The position numbers were made by a program, and so were the translations under genes. Positions 24,045 through 33,001 of a DNA stretch of 64,000 nt are shown here, piece by piece (positions within the stretch are counted from its first letter, which is position 1; each line of letters begins with the position of its first letter). Below the pieces are notes generated by a model. It did no database searches and was not told where the DNA came from. It saw only the letters and a program-made list of their open reading frames with translations. Where the stretch lies: positions 62,231 through 126,230 of the forward strand of contig DBCS01000007.1 of assembly GCA_002293185.1 (NCBI GenBank), given 5' to 3'. Source of the stretch: Flavobacteriales bacterium UBA952. Its GTDB lineage: Bacteria > Bacteroidota > Bacteroidia > Flavobacteriales_D > Crocinitomicaceae.

Positions 24045-26090
24045 ATGCAACGTTTTCAAAATTACATTCTCGGACAATGGGAAGACGGCCAAGGCGTCGA
24101 GACACCATTATTCAATGCTATTACTGGCGCTCAAATCGGCGAAGTTTCTAGCGCAGGCCTCGATTTTTCAGCCGTACTGGCTTATGGCCGTGAAAAAGGA
24201 ATATCGCTACGCAAAATGACTTTTCAAGAAAGAGGTCGTATGCTCAAAGCGCTTGCTTTGTACTTAATGGAAAGAAAAGAGAAGTATTATCAAGTGTCGG
24301 CGCTCACAGGCGCCACGAAAGTAGATTCCTGGATAGACATTGAAGGCGGCATTGGCAACTTGTTTGCAAATGCAAGTTTGCGCCGCCAATTTCCAGATCT
24401 TCCGTATTATGTAGATGGCGTTGCTGCGCCCCTCTCCAAAAACGGAAGCTTCATTGGCCATCACATCATGGTTCCTAAAGAAGGAGTGGCCGTACATATT
24501 AACGCCTTTAATTTCCCAATTTGGGGCATGCTCGAAAAAATAGCAGTCAATTTAATGGCGGGTGTACCGGCGGTTGTTAAGCCATCTGAATACACTTGTT
24601 TTTTGACAGAAGTGATGGTTCGGGACATCATCGACTCCAAAATTTTACCTGAAGGAGCCCTACAATTAATTTGTGGTTTAGGCCGTGGTATTCTCGACAG
24701 CGTTACATCTGCTGACACCATTACTTTTACGGGAAGTGCAGCAACAGGAAAAATCCTGAAAGGCTTGCCCATTATTTCAGAACAAAGCGTGAGCTTCAAT
24801 CTTGAGGCAGACTCCTTGAATGCAACTATTTTAGGTCAAGCCGCCATTCCGGGCACCGAAGAGTTCGATTTGTTTGTCAAAGAATGTGTTAAGGAAATTA
24901 CGATAAAGGCGGGCCAAAAATGTACGGCAGTGCGTCGAATCATTGTCCCTGAAAATTTATTGGACGAAGTTCAGCACGCAATTGTTGCGCGTTTGGCAAG
25001 CACCAAAATCGGCGACCCTTCAGCAGAGGGGGTGCGCATGGGCGCACTTGCTACTAAATTACAAGTAGAGCGTTTGAATGCAAGCGTTGCTGAATTAGCC
25101 AAAACGCAGCAAATTGTCTTTGGCGATCTTTCGGGTTTTGAAGTCATTGGAGCCAGTAAAGAAGGGGGGGCGTTCTTCCCACCGGTGTTGTTTCGCAATG
25201 AACAGCCTTTTACTGCAACTGCTGTTCACGAAATAGAAGCATTTGGCCCTGTTGCTACCATTATGCCATATAAAGACATGCCAGCAGCTATAGAATTGGC
25301 CAAAATGGGTAAGGGTTCGTTGGTTTCTTCGATCGTAACTCCAGACAATAAAGAAGCTGTAGAGTATGTTGTAGGCGCTGCTAGCATGCATGGTCGTATT
25401 TTGGTTTTGAATAAAGATTGCGCTAAAGAAAGTACTGGTCATGGCTCTCCAATGCCACTACTCACACACGGAGGTCCAGGCCGCGCGGGAGGAGGCGAAG
25501 AAATGGGCGGAAAACGCGGCGTGCTGCATTATTTACAACGCACAGCCATCCAAGGCCATCCAAGCACCATAACGGCCATTACACAGCAGTTTCAGGTTGG
25601 AGCAGCAATTCCTGAAGCACAGCCTCATGTATTTAGAAAGCACTTTGAGGAATTGCTCATTGGCGAGACGGTATTTACGCACAAGCATACGGTTACAGAC
25701 GCTGATATCGTCAACTTTGCAAATGTTTCTGGCGATAACTTTTATGCCCACATGGATGCCACATCTTTAGATGGAACCATATTTGAGCGCCGTGTGGCAC
25801 ATGGTTATTTTATTCTTTCCAAAGCCGCTGGTTTGTTCGTTGATCCTAAAAAAGGACCTGTTCTGCTCAATTATGGCATCGAAGAAGCGCGCTTTACTAA
25901 GCCTGTTTACCCGGGTGCTACTATCGGCGTTCGTTTTACCGTCAAAGAAAAGATCGACCAAGAAAAGAAGTCTGCTGATGATATCGCAAAAGGAATCGTA
26001 AAGTTTTTGGTAGATGTCTATGATGAAACTGGAGAAACTGTTGCGTTGGCAACGATTCTAACAATGGTCAAGAAACTACAAGACGTTTAA
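24045..26090 (+). CDS. paaZ: Bifunctional aldehyde dehydrogenase/enoyl-CoA hydratase, PaaZ-like
   Basis: In phenylacetate degradation PaaZ hydrolyses the oxepin-CoA ring and oxidises the resulting semialdehyde. The 681-residue protein has an aldehyde dehydrogenase domain (~1-515), with NAFNFPIWGMLEKIAVNLMAG, FTGSAATGK, FNLEADSLN and the catalytic Cys293 in GQKCTAV. A MaoC hot-dog hydratase domain (~530-681) follows, with HTVTDADIVNFANVSGDNFYAHMD and FERRVAHGYF. It lies 6 bp after rseP and shares its direction, but no other paa genes are here. Its 3' end overlaps the RND gene by 4 bases. Confidence 0.9.
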   Translation: MQRFQNYILGQWEDGQGVETPLFNAITGAQIGEVSSAGLDFSAVLAYGREKGISLRKMTFQERGRMLKALALYLMERKEKYYQVSALTGATKVDSWIDIEGGIGNLFANASLRRQFPDLPYYVDGVAAPLSKNGSFIGHHIMVPKEGVAVHINAFNFPIWGMLEKIAVNLMAGVPAVVKPSEYTCFLTEVMVRDIIDSKILPEGALQLICGLGRGILDSVTSADTITFTGSAATGKILKGLPIISEQSVSFNLEADSLNATILGQAAIPGTEEFDLFVKECVKEITIKAGQKCTAVRRIIVPENLLDEVQHAIVARLASTKIGDPSAEGVRMGALATKLQVERLNASVAELAKTQQIVFGDLSGFEVIGASKEGGAFFPPVLFRNEQPFTATAVHEIEAFGPVATIMPYKDMPAAIELAKMGKGSLVSSIVTPDNKEAVEYVVGAASMHGRILVLNKDCAKESTGHGSPMPLLTHGGPGRAGGGEEMGGKRGVLHYLQRTAIQGHPSTITAITQQFQVGAAIPEAQPHVFRKHFEELLIGETVFTHKHTVTDADIVNFANVSGDNFYAHMDATSLDGTIFERRVAHGYFILSKAAGLFVDPKKGPVLLNYGIEEARFTKPVYPGATIGVRFTVKEKIDQEKKSADDIAKGIVKFLVDVYDETGETVALATILTMVKKLQDV

Positions 26091-28747
26091 CGTTCAAAGA
26101 CGCTTTCATTATTTTTTTCATCCGGAAAATCTTCGCCAAATTCGATGGCTAGTTTGTCCATGTCGTAATCCGTTTCTTCGTAATAATTATCAAAGAAAGG
26201 TTCTTGCAGAGAGCGGATATTGATCTTTCGCTCTAAAGTCAAGAGCAAGGAGGGTAGAATAATTAAGTTTGTAATTGTACCAACAAAAATGGTAATAGAG
26301 ACTAACAAGCCTAAAGCCTGCGTTCCGCCAAATTGAGAGAAAGAAAACATGAGGAACCCAAAAAACAATACAATAGACGTATAGACAATTCCTAAACCGG
26401 TTTCTCGAAGAGAATAAAGGATGGCAAAACGTGTATCCCACGCATGAAGCTTAAGTTCGCTTCGGTATTTTCCTAAGAAAAGAATAGCATTATCTACGGT
26501 AATCCCTAAAGCAATTCCGAAAACAAGAATAGTAGAGGGCTTGAGTGGAATCTGAAGGTAACCCATCATGCCGGCTGTGAACAAGAGAGGGATTATATTA
26601 GGTATCATAGAGACCATAATGATTCTTAAGGAGCGAAACAAAAAGCCAATCATGATGGCAATTGAAATGATGGCAAAAACCAAGCTTTGCAGCAAGTTGG
26701 TAAAAAGGTATTTGGTGCCTTCAGTTTGTACCACTTTAATTCCGGTAAAGACGGGTTCTAGATAAGTTTGGTCGATGGCAGTTCTGAGTTCTTTTTTGAA
26801 TTTGGCCTCTCCGGCATAGGTTTTTACTTTGAATGGGTCCAAATCAAAAGCCATTTGTTTTTCGGCATCGCCCTTTGACAACAGTGCACATACGTTATTG
26901 AAAACGTCAGGGTGTTCCATTATAAGGGTGTCTACCATGTTGGTCTTTCCTTTTGTTATTTTCGCGTAGAGGCGCTCTAATTGTTTTTTTTCAGGATTGA
27001 GAATCTCGTCGGTAGTTTTTTTATGTTTTTTAAGAGCAGGCGCAACTTTGTCAACACTGAGGTCTTTCATTTGCATTCTTATGCGCAGCGTAGTGTTGGT
27101 GGTATCAACAAGGCTTTTTAAAGAGATAGCTCCCCCGTTTAGACTGCTTAAATCGAGCTTGTCGATATATTTTTTGAGGCGCAATTTATCTCTGTTGGAG
27201 ATAATCGTGTATTTATTGGGGTTTCCGCCGTGGTAAGCCATATTAATAGACTTGATGAGGTCTATGTAGGAAATACTTTTAGAAAAAAGAGAGTCCTTAC
27301 GGAAGCTTTCTTGAATAGCCTCCACTTTTCTCATGGTGTTCATGTTGAACAAACGGCCTTTTTCTTTATAGTTTATCGTGATTTCAAATGGGATGGAGCC
27401 ACTAAAATTCTTTTCAATAAACTTGAGGTCAAGTAAAATGGGGTCATCCGGAGGTAAATCGCTGGTAACATTACCCGTTGAGAAAATTTTGGTCATGCCA
27501 AAAAGACTGATGATCACGAGAACAACTGAACTCACATATACCCAGGTTCTATATTTAGTGACGATTGTAACTGCGAGGTCGAGAAACCATTTTGATGATT
27601 GCCTAGATAAATGATGAAGATGTCGAGGCTTCGGATTGCCAATGAAGGAAGTCAAGATGGGAAGAATAGTGAGTGAAAGCACAAAAACTACCATAATGTT
27701 CCAACTAGAAATAATGCCAAACTCTGCGAGTTTATCAGAACTCGTAAAGGTTACAAAACCAACAGCGGTTGTTACGTTTGTGAGAAAAGTAACAGAACCA
27801 ACACGTTTGATCATGATAAAGAGCGCGCGCATTTTGCTGTTGACACGTATGTATTCTTGATGAAAGCGCGTGAAAAGAAATACACAATTAGGCACACCAA
27901 TAACGATCAGCAATGGTGGAACGAGCGCCATGATAATCGATAAGGTATAGCCCATAAAGGCAATGCTTCCGAGTGCCCAAATTACCGATATAAACACAAT
28001 GATATTACTGATCATCATGATGGTAAAAGACTTAAAGATTAAGTACATTAAAATGGATGAGGCTAAAATGGATAGGCCCAAAAAGATGTACATTTCATTG
28101 ACAATACGCTTGGCAACAACAACCCGAATGTGAGGCAAACCGGCAAAGTATACCTTTCCAAATTGTTTTTCATATTCACGAGCAAGCGCTTCAATTTTGA
28201 ATACAACTTTGGATTTTTTAGGATTCGAAAGCACCTTTTCGTCTATTCCAATCATTAATAAGGATACATTGCTCTTTTCGTTATAAAGCAAGCCATTGTA
28301 GATGGGGTTTTTGCGCACTTCATTACGCACCTCTTCAATGGACTTATCTCTAAAAGTAGTGTCTGAGAAAATGCGGTGAATTTCAAATTCATTCTTTTTG
28401 ATATTGTTGGTCATGCCGAAGAGCGTGGCTTCAGAAACAACGTTATCAACACCTTTAATTTTAAGTATTTGGTAGCCCAGTTCTCGCCATTTTTTAAAAT
28501 TATGTTCCGTGTAAAGAGAGTCTGTTTGCACGGCAACGACGAGTGTAGAACCGTCTTCTCCAAATTGTAATTTGAAGTTTTCGTAATCCATTTGGATCGG
28601 GTCGTCTTTGGGCAGGGTGTTGCCCACACGGTTATCTACTTTGAGCGCAGTAGCCGCATAGTAGCCAAAAAAAACAGTTATGATGGCAATAATGGCCAGT
28701 ATAAACAAGCGATTCCTTAAGATAAAACTAGCAACCCTACTCCACAT
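26087..28747 (-). CDS. RND/MMPL superfamily transporter
   Basis: An 886-residue membrane protein of the RND superfamily, MMPL-like type. One span lies near the N-terminus (~12-32). A large periplasmic loop is followed by a five-span block (~220-370), a second span (~400-420), a second large loop, and a second five-span block (~690-850). The internal duplication is typical of RND proteins. The conserved segment ITVDNAILFLGKYR lies in the second block. No membrane-fusion protein or outer-membrane channel is adjacent, so it more likely moves lipids or hopanoid-like substrates than drugs, but substrate is unknown. Confidence 0.88.
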   Translation of the reverse strand: MWSRVASFILRNRLFILAIIAIITVFFGYYAATALKVDNRVGNTLPKDDPIQMDYENFKLQFGEDGSTLVVAVQTDSLYTEHNFKKWRELGYQILKIKGVDNVVSEATLFGMTNNIKKNEFEIHRIFSDTTFRDKSIEEVRNEVRKNPIYNGLLYNEKSNVSLLMIGIDEKVLSNPKKSKVVFKIEALAREYEKQFGKVYFAGLPHIRVVVAKRIVNEMYIFLGLSILASSILMYLIFKSFTIMMISNIIVFISVIWALGSIAFMGYTLSIIMALVPPLLIVIGVPNCVFLFTRFHQEYIRVNSKMRALFIMIKRVGSVTFLTNVTTAVGFVTFTSSDKLAEFGIISSWNIMVVFVLSLTILPILTSFIGNPKPRHLHHLSRQSSKWFLDLAVTIVTKYRTWVYVSSVVLVIISLFGMTKIFSTGNVTSDLPPDDPILLDLKFIEKNFSGSIPFEITINYKEKGRLFNMNTMRKVEAIQESFRKDSLFSKSISYIDLIKSINMAYHGGNPNKYTIISNRDKLRLKKYIDKLDLSSLNGGAISLKSLVDTTNTTLRIRMQMKDLSVDKVAPALKKHKKTTDEILNPEKKQLERLYAKITKGKTNMVDTLIMEHPDVFNNVCALLSKGDAEKQMAFDLDPFKVKTYAGEAKFKKELRTAIDQTYLEPVFTGIKVVQTEGTKYLFTNLLQSLVFAIISIAIMIGFLFRSLRIIMVSMIPNIIPLLFTAGMMGYLQIPLKPSTILVFGIALGITVDNAILFLGKYRSELKLHAWDTRFAILYSLRETGLGIVYTSIVLFFGFLMFSFSQFGGTQALGLLVSITIFVGTITNLIILPSLLLTLERKINIRSLQEPFFDNYYEETDYDMDKLAIEFGEDFPDEKNNESVFER

Positions 28748-28822
28748 GCGACTAAATGTACAAAATTTTGAGGCGTGAAGTTACGAATTATTGCTTAACT
28801 GACTCTTTTCAATAATATTGGA

Positions 28823-28830
28823 TAGCTTTG
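28823..28830 (+). promoter_or_regulatory. Putative -7 promoter element of the LysE-family gene
   Basis: TAGCTTTG matches TAnnTTTG and lies 25 bp before the ATG at 28856. No well-spaced TTG is visible upstream. Confidence 0.4.
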
Positions 28831-28855
28831 AGCTGCAAAATCCCAATATCAATAT

Positions 28856-29455
28856 ATGCCCGATATTATTTTTTATGGTTTTTTAACAGGATTATTGATG
28901 AGTGTAATGCTTGGCACCGTTTTTTTTGCTTTGGTTCAGAACAGCATTGATCATGGGTTTAGGACGGGAATCCTCATCGCAATAGGTGTTATCAGTTCAG
29001 ATATCTTATTGATCGCTTTGAGTTGGTTTAATGCAGAATTGATTCCAGCGGGGAGCACTACTGATTTGATTGTTCGACTGTGCGGAGGGATATTTCTGTT
29101 GCTCTATGGCCTCTCCAATCTATTGAAGAAAGATAAGGCCCGCTATCCAAAAACCGAGAAAAAACGAATGGCTAAGTTCATATCTATGGGCTTTTTTCTT
29201 AATGCACTCAATCCAGGAAATTACATAGGGTGGTTGGCGATTACAACCCAAATAAAAACCGTAGCACAGTACGCTCTATCAGATGCCGTTTTTTATTTTT
29301 TAGCAGCAGTGAGCGCAATCTTTGTGATGGAGTGTGTCATTGCTTGGGGCGCAGCATCTTTAAAGCCATACATTACCGAGCGGTTTTTAGCGCTGGTCAA
29401 TAAAATAGTTGGCGTCGTGTTCATTGCTTTTTCTATCGCGCTATTCTTCTATTAA
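28856..29455 (+). CDS. LysE family translocator
   Basis: A 199-residue inner-membrane protein with about six hydrophobic spans. Family marks are the early GLLMSVMLGTVFFALVQNSIDHGFRTGI segment, equivalent to the PGP-containing loop of LysE/RhtB exporters, and the second-half repeat FFLNALNPGNYIGWLA with the conserved NP. Members export amino acids or related small molecules; the substrate here is not evident. Its last 15 bases overlap the end of the convergent CapA gene. Confidence 0.88.
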   Translation: MPDIIFYGFLTGLLMSVMLGTVFFALVQNSIDHGFRTGILIAIGVISSDILLIALSWFNAELIPAGSTTDLIVRLCGGIFLLLYGLSNLLKKDKARYPKTEKKRMAKFISMGFFLNALNPGNYIGWLAITTQIKTVAQYALSDAVFYFLAAVSAIFVMECVIAWGAASLKPYITERFLALVNKIVGVVFIAFSIALFFY

Positions 29456-30820
29456 AAATCGAGAAAGATTACCCTTTAAAAGGAACCTCTCTGCAAAGAA
29501 TTCAAGTTCTTCAAATTCTTTTTGTGCTGCTTTATCGTTTTTTAAAACACTCCTATTTTTCCTAAGTTTTTGGTATTCTAATAACAATAGCCGCTGGACC
29601 TTCCCTTTTTTAATTTCAGCATAATTGTAAAACAATTTAGCATATAGGTTCGATAAGACCACAACCCCATTGATTTTAGAGAGTTCAAATTTCAGTAGCA
29701 GCGGAAGCTTACACCATTTGTGAATATCATAAGCAATAAAATCTCCTTGCGAATAAACAATCGTGCTTTGTTTAGATTGTCTCGTAAATGGATCAGTAAG
29801 ATCAAGAAATTCGATGGGTTGCGCGTTGTGCGGGTGGCCGCCAAGTACGAGGTCAATACCAGTTGCTTGGCAAATATGATGAATGTTGTCTACAATTATT
29901 TTGGACGGATATGGCTGGTAAGCACAACCCATGTGTAAAAAAGCCACCAAAAATTCAGCACCTCTTTGTCTGGCCAGCCTGGCTTGTTGTACAATCAACG
30001 AAATATCCGGATTGGCTTCATTGAGATGGAGATGGTTTGTTAGGTAAGCTTTTTCTGGAGGGCAAACTAGGGCATTTAATGAGAAAGTGTAGGACAAAAA
30101 GGCTACTTTGATGCCATTCTTTTCTATGATAGGAAATTGGTTGCGCTCTTCAAAAGACCTTGCGGTTCCAACGCTATGGATATTTTTGTCCGCTAAGAAT
30201 TGAAGCGTTTCTTTTACCCCTTCTTCGCCTTGGTCCAAAGCATGATTGTTGGCAGTTGACAGCACATCAAATCCTTTGTATTCGCCAAACCCTGAAAAGA
30301 CATCGAATATTTCATGGTTGGCGTTGAAATACATATTGCTTAGCATGACTTCCGGCACGTATGATGCCGGTTTGTTTGGATCGAGGGGTGTTTCTAAATT
30401 GCCTACTACCAAATCAGCATCAAAGAAAAAATCGCCACACTCTTTCCATATATCCCGACACTGTTCTTGGGTGATACAAAAATATGGCATGAGGTCTCCG
30501 CCAGCGCTGAGGGTAATTTTTTGGGTGCTATTGGAAGTGTCTTTATTTTGAAACTTCGCTCCTTGACTTTGAAAGTATTCTTCAAGCCCCGCCCCTTTAT
30601 CTCCTTTTAAGATTGTACGATAGTAATATTTGTAGCCAAAATAAAGCTGCTGCTTTCGCGTCATTTTGCGCGGGTCTTCATGGTGGCCTTCCAACGGCTG
30701 CTCCCAATCTTGCCCACCAAAAACCTTTCTAATTTTAAAAAGCAAACGCACTAAACCCACCAAAACGTGTCCCTTGAAGGTAATAGGCTGAACAGGGTTG
30801 TAATTTGGAGGAAAAAGCAT
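29441..30820 (-). CDS. CapA family (PGA_cap) metallophosphatase-like protein
   Basis: About 459 residues from the ATG at 30820. A longer in-frame reading to 30967 is an artefact because it runs through tRNA-Pro. The N-terminal ~100 residues are unassigned and show no signal peptide. From ~105 the calcineurin-like CapA domain begins: LSAGGDLMPYF, LVVGNLETPL, LSTANNHALDQGEEGV, FLHMGCAYQPYPSK and VLGGHPHNAQPIE, supplying the expected metal ligands. CapA proteins take part in poly-gamma-glutamate or other envelope polymer synthesis; no cap operon is present. Only 22 bp separate it from tRNA-Pro, so they are probably co-transcribed. Confidence 0.88.
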   Translation of the reverse strand: MLFPPNYNPVQPITFKGHVLVGLVRLLFKIRKVFGGQDWEQPLEGHHEDPRKMTRKQQLYFGYKYYYRTILKGDKGAGLEEYFQSQGAKFQNKDTSNSTQKITLSAGGDLMPYFCITQEQCRDIWKECGDFFFDADLVVGNLETPLDPNKPASYVPEVMLSNMYFNANHEIFDVFSGFGEYKGFDVLSTANNHALDQGEEGVKETLQFLADKNIHSVGTARSFEERNQFPIIEKNGIKVAFLSYTFSLNALVCPPEKAYLTNHLHLNEANPDISLIVQQARLARQRGAEFLVAFLHMGCAYQPYPSKIIVDNIHHICQATGIDLVLGGHPHNAQPIEFLDLTDPFTRQSKQSTIVYSQGDFIAYDIHKWCKLPLLLKFELSKINGVVVLSNLYAKLFYNYAEIKKGKVQRLLLLEYQKLRKNRSVLKNDKAAQKEFEELEFFAERFLLKGNLSRFLIEE

Positions 30821-30842
30821 GAACAAAAGTAAGGAAATATAG

Positions 30843-30915
30843 TCGGGATGACAGGACTTGAACCTGCGACTTCTCGCCCCCCAGACGAGTACTCTACCAA
30901 CTGAGCTACATCCCG
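30843..30915 (-). tRNA. tRNA-Pro (anticodon GGG)
   Basis: The minus strand folds as a cloverleaf: acceptor CGGGATG/CATCCCG with discriminator A, D arm GCTC...GAGT, anticodon stem CTCGT/GCGAG around loop CTGGGGG (anticodon GGG), and T arm GCAGG-TTCAAGT-CCTGT. CCA is not encoded. It is the last of three minus-strand tRNAs and directly precedes the capA-like gene. Confidence 0.93.
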
Positions 30916-30934
30916 ATAAAATGCAATCTATGTT

Positions 30935-30972
30935 AAAACAAAAAACCCTTAATTCGTTCAGAATCAAGGGTT
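30935..30972 (-). terminator. Rho-independent terminator between tRNA-Leu and tRNA-Pro
   Basis: On the minus strand a 12-bp stem, AACCCTTGATTC paired with GAATTAAGGGTT (one G-U pair), with a 5-base loop and then TTTTTTGTTTT. It should end the tRNA-Gly/tRNA-Leu transcript before tRNA-Pro. Confidence 0.8.
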
Positions 30973-30987
30973 AATTTCACAATTTAG

Positions 30988-31071
30988 TACTCGAGGCGGG
31001 ACTTGAACCCGCACGGGCAAATGCCCACAGGATTTTAAGTCCGGCGTGTCTACCGATTCCACCACTCGAGC
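30988..31071 (-). tRNA. tRNA-Leu (anticodon TAA)
   Basis: 84 nt on the minus strand. The acceptor GCTCGAG pairs with CTCGAGT (G-U at the first pair), discriminator A. The anticodon loop contains TAA between GGACT and AATCC. A long variable arm TGGGCATTTGCCC, typical of class II tRNA-Leu, and T arm GCGGG-TTCAAGT-CCCGC follow. CCA is not encoded. Confidence 0.95.
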
Positions 31072-31078
31072 TCAAAAG

Positions 31079-31151
<73 letters not shown>

Positions 31152-31195
31152 TTAAGACTCCCATTATGGCTCAGCCTTTGCTTTGCTAGGGGGCA

Positions 31196-31224
31196 CAAAG
31201 TTAATGGTTTTTTTAATTTTTCAA
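31196..31224 (-). promoter_or_regulatory. Putative promoter of the tRNA-Gly/tRNA-Leu unit
   Basis: On the minus strand TTG (complement of 31222-31224), an 18-bp spacer and TAACTTTG (complement of 31196-31203), a full match to the Bacteroidota consensus. It lies about 45 bp upstream of tRNA-Gly and just after the crtYcd stop. Confidence 0.65.
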
Positions 31225-31233
31225 AATACTAAA

Positions 31234-31911
31234 TCAATTTTCCTTGCGATTTTTTAAAGAAAAATACAACCAAGTAAGAGGCAAAAGTAGTGCGTAATTG
31301 TAATAGAGGTCTTCAAAAGGGATGCTGATCATTCGCCAGCCAATGATGTGTTTTGCGCTGTACCAGACAATTGGCGCATCTGTAAATGCGCCTGTGAGAA
31401 TACCGTTGACAATAAAAAAGGGGATTAAACAAAGCAGGTATGTCCACATAAAATCTTGATACCATTTTCTGTTACGCAATAAAATAGTAAGTGTAGCGCT
31501 TAGAAAAGTAGCTAAGAAGGTGTAATAGTTTGCACCATACAAGAGCATCCAAAGTCCAGAGGTAGTTAAGAAAACGAAAGCGAAAACAGGAGCAATTCGC
31601 TTTTTATTTCTATTTGGAAAATAAGCCTGGACAACCTTTAGTAAGAAGATGAAATTATAAGGGATTACTATAAAAAACAAGACTTCTTCTAAAGGCAAGC
31701 GCCCAATATAAATTTTTAAGAGATAGTCAGCATTGAAGCCCCAAACGCCCCATTGCGTAAATAGCTCGTCCCAAATGAGAAAAGGCAGCGCAACGATAAG
31801 TGTGGCAATAAATACAAAAGACCATTCTTTATAAAAAGACACTTTCTTATCGAAACTGAGTGCAAAAGGCCCAGCAAACGACAAGAAGATGACCAAAGCA
31901 TATAGGCTCAT
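31234..31911 (-). CDS. crtYcd: Lycopene cyclase, fused CrtYcd type
   Basis: Cyclises the psi end(s) of lycopene to beta rings. The 225-residue integral membrane protein is two tandem halves, equivalent to the CrtYc and CrtYd subunits of actinobacteria fused together. Each half carries the family motif: GRLPLEEVLFF (PLEE at 73-76) and ISIPFEDLYYNY (PFED at 198-201). About seven hydrophobic spans are visible. The start overlaps the crtZ stop by 4 bases. It is the last gene of the hemL-SDR-cruF-crtZ-crtYcd run. Phytoene synthase and desaturase are not in the window. Confidence 0.92.
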   Translation of the reverse strand: MSLYALVIFLSFAGPFALSFDKKVSFYKEWSFVFIATLIVALPFLIWDELFTQWGVWGFNADYLLKIYIGRLPLEEVLFFIVIPYNFIFLLKVVQAYFPNRNKKRIAPVFAFVFLTTSGLWMLLYGANYYTFLATFLSATLTILLRNRKWYQDFMWTYLLCLIPFFIVNGILTGAFTDAPIVWYSAKHIIGWRMISIPFEDLYYNYALLLPLTWLYFSLKNRKEN

Positions 31912-32384
31912 GCTTTTTGTTGTTTTTTAAACTGTTTGATACTATCGATATAAAAACGAAAGGGGACTAAAAGCATCCCAAAACATTCGCCATGTTCTTT
32001 ACCTAAATGTTTGTGGTGTATTTTGTGCGCTCTTCGGAGGGCGTAAAAGTAAGGGTGTTCAATGTCTCGCAACCATTTGAACCTTCGATGAATGTAAACG
32101 TCATGGATTAGAAAGTAGGCCAAGCCATATGCAGCAATACCGAAACCAATCCAAACGGGAAATAAGGTATGATTCATCATGCCAAGCATGATACACAACC
32201 ATGATGGAATGGCATAGATCAAGAAGAAGATGTCATTTTTTTCGAAGAAACCGGGCTCTACTTGATGGTGATCCTTGTGAAAATACCACATAATACCATG
32301 CATTACGTACTTATGTGTTGCCCACGCCATAAATTCCATCCCCAAAAAAGTAGCAATTAGTACTATAGGACCCCACCAAATCAT
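31908..32384 (-). CDS. crtZ: Beta-carotene hydroxylase, CrtZ type
   Basis: A di-iron membrane hydroxylase that adds 3-OH to beta-ionone rings (beta-carotene to zeaxanthin, or the ring of a monocyclic carotenoid). The 158-residue protein has the expected histidine clusters: H24...H29 (HKYVMH), H36..H39-H40 (HKDHH), H94...H99 (HDVYIHRRFK) and H120..H123-H124 (HKIHH). Four hydrophobic spans are present. It lies 2 bp after cruF and overlaps crtYcd, so translation is coupled. Confidence 0.94.
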   Translation of the reverse strand: MIWWGPIVLIATFLGMEFMAWATHKYVMHGIMWYFHKDHHQVEPGFFEKNDIFFLIYAIPSWLCIMLGMMNHTLFPVWIGFGIAAYGLAYFLIHDVYIHRRFKWLRDIEHPYFYALRRAHKIHHKHLGKEHGECFGMLLVPFRFYIDSIKQFKKQQKA

Positions 32385-32386
32385 AG

Positions 32387-33001
32387 CTAAAAGTTTAAAA
32401 TAGTAAAAAAAATAGTCAAATAAATAAACAACGCTATAGCTACATTGTTTGGCTCATTTAGTCGCCATTTGCGGTATAAAAGCTGTAAAAGTATCGCAGT
32501 AAAGAACCAGCAAACATAGTTGTAGAAGGGTATAATTCCTTCCTTCCACTGCCAAAAACCAAGTTTAATGGCCACGGGCTCAAGTAAAAAGTCTAAAAAG
32601 ACCATGAAGGCCGCTGCCATAACCACCTCTAACCAAAAGTTAAGCTTAAGAGCGGCGAGAAGTGAAGCGCTGACCACACACAACATAGCCCAGTTCACGC
32701 CAATAATGATAGGAACACCATAGATTTTGGGCCCTAAAACAGAACCATATTTGTAGTCTCCAAATAAGAGGCCAGTATGTACGCCAATCCATTCTACAAG
32801 CATACCTGTGGTAAACGCAATACCTATAAATAGCCAAAGTTTTATGGAGTGTTTTTTTCTTCCGAGGATTATCGCGCCAAAAGAGAGCAAAAGATGAAAA
32901 AAAGACAAGTCAACAAAAAAAGATTGATAAGGCCCTACAGTCATGCCCAGAATGCCTACTAGGTAAAAGATACCGATGAAAATAATCAGTTTCCGACTCA
33001 A
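32387..33001 (-). CDS. cruF: Carotenoid biosynthesis protein, CruF family
   Basis: A 204-residue multi-span membrane protein of the CruF/DUF422 carotenoid family. Characterised CruF enzymes hydrate the 1',2' double bond of an acyclic psi end group. Recognisable stretches are VEWIGVHTGLLFGDYKYG, VPIIIGVNWAML and FLDFLLEPVAIKLGFWQW, which match the conserved cores of the family. With the cyclase and hydroxylase next to it, a monocyclic saproxanthin- or myxol-type pigment is plausible. That product assignment is inference. It overlaps the SDR gene by 4 bases. Confidence 0.85.
   Translation of the reverse strand: MSRKLIIFIGIFYLVGILGMTVGPYQSFFVDLSFFHLLLSFGAIILGRKKHSIKLWLFIGIAFTTGMLVEWIGVHTGLLFGDYKYGSVLGPKIYGVPIIIGVNWAMLCVVSASLLAALKLNFWLEVVMAAAFMVFLDFLLEPVAIKLGFWQWKEGIIPFYNYVCWFFTAILLQLLYRKWRLNEPNNVAIALFIYLTIFFTILNF

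Noticed and set aside
30821..30967. N-terminal extension of the CapA-like protein to an ATG at 30967.
   Set aside because: It translates tRNA-Pro (giving GCSSVGRVLVWGARSRRF) and crosses the terminator hairpin. The ATG at 30820 is preferred.
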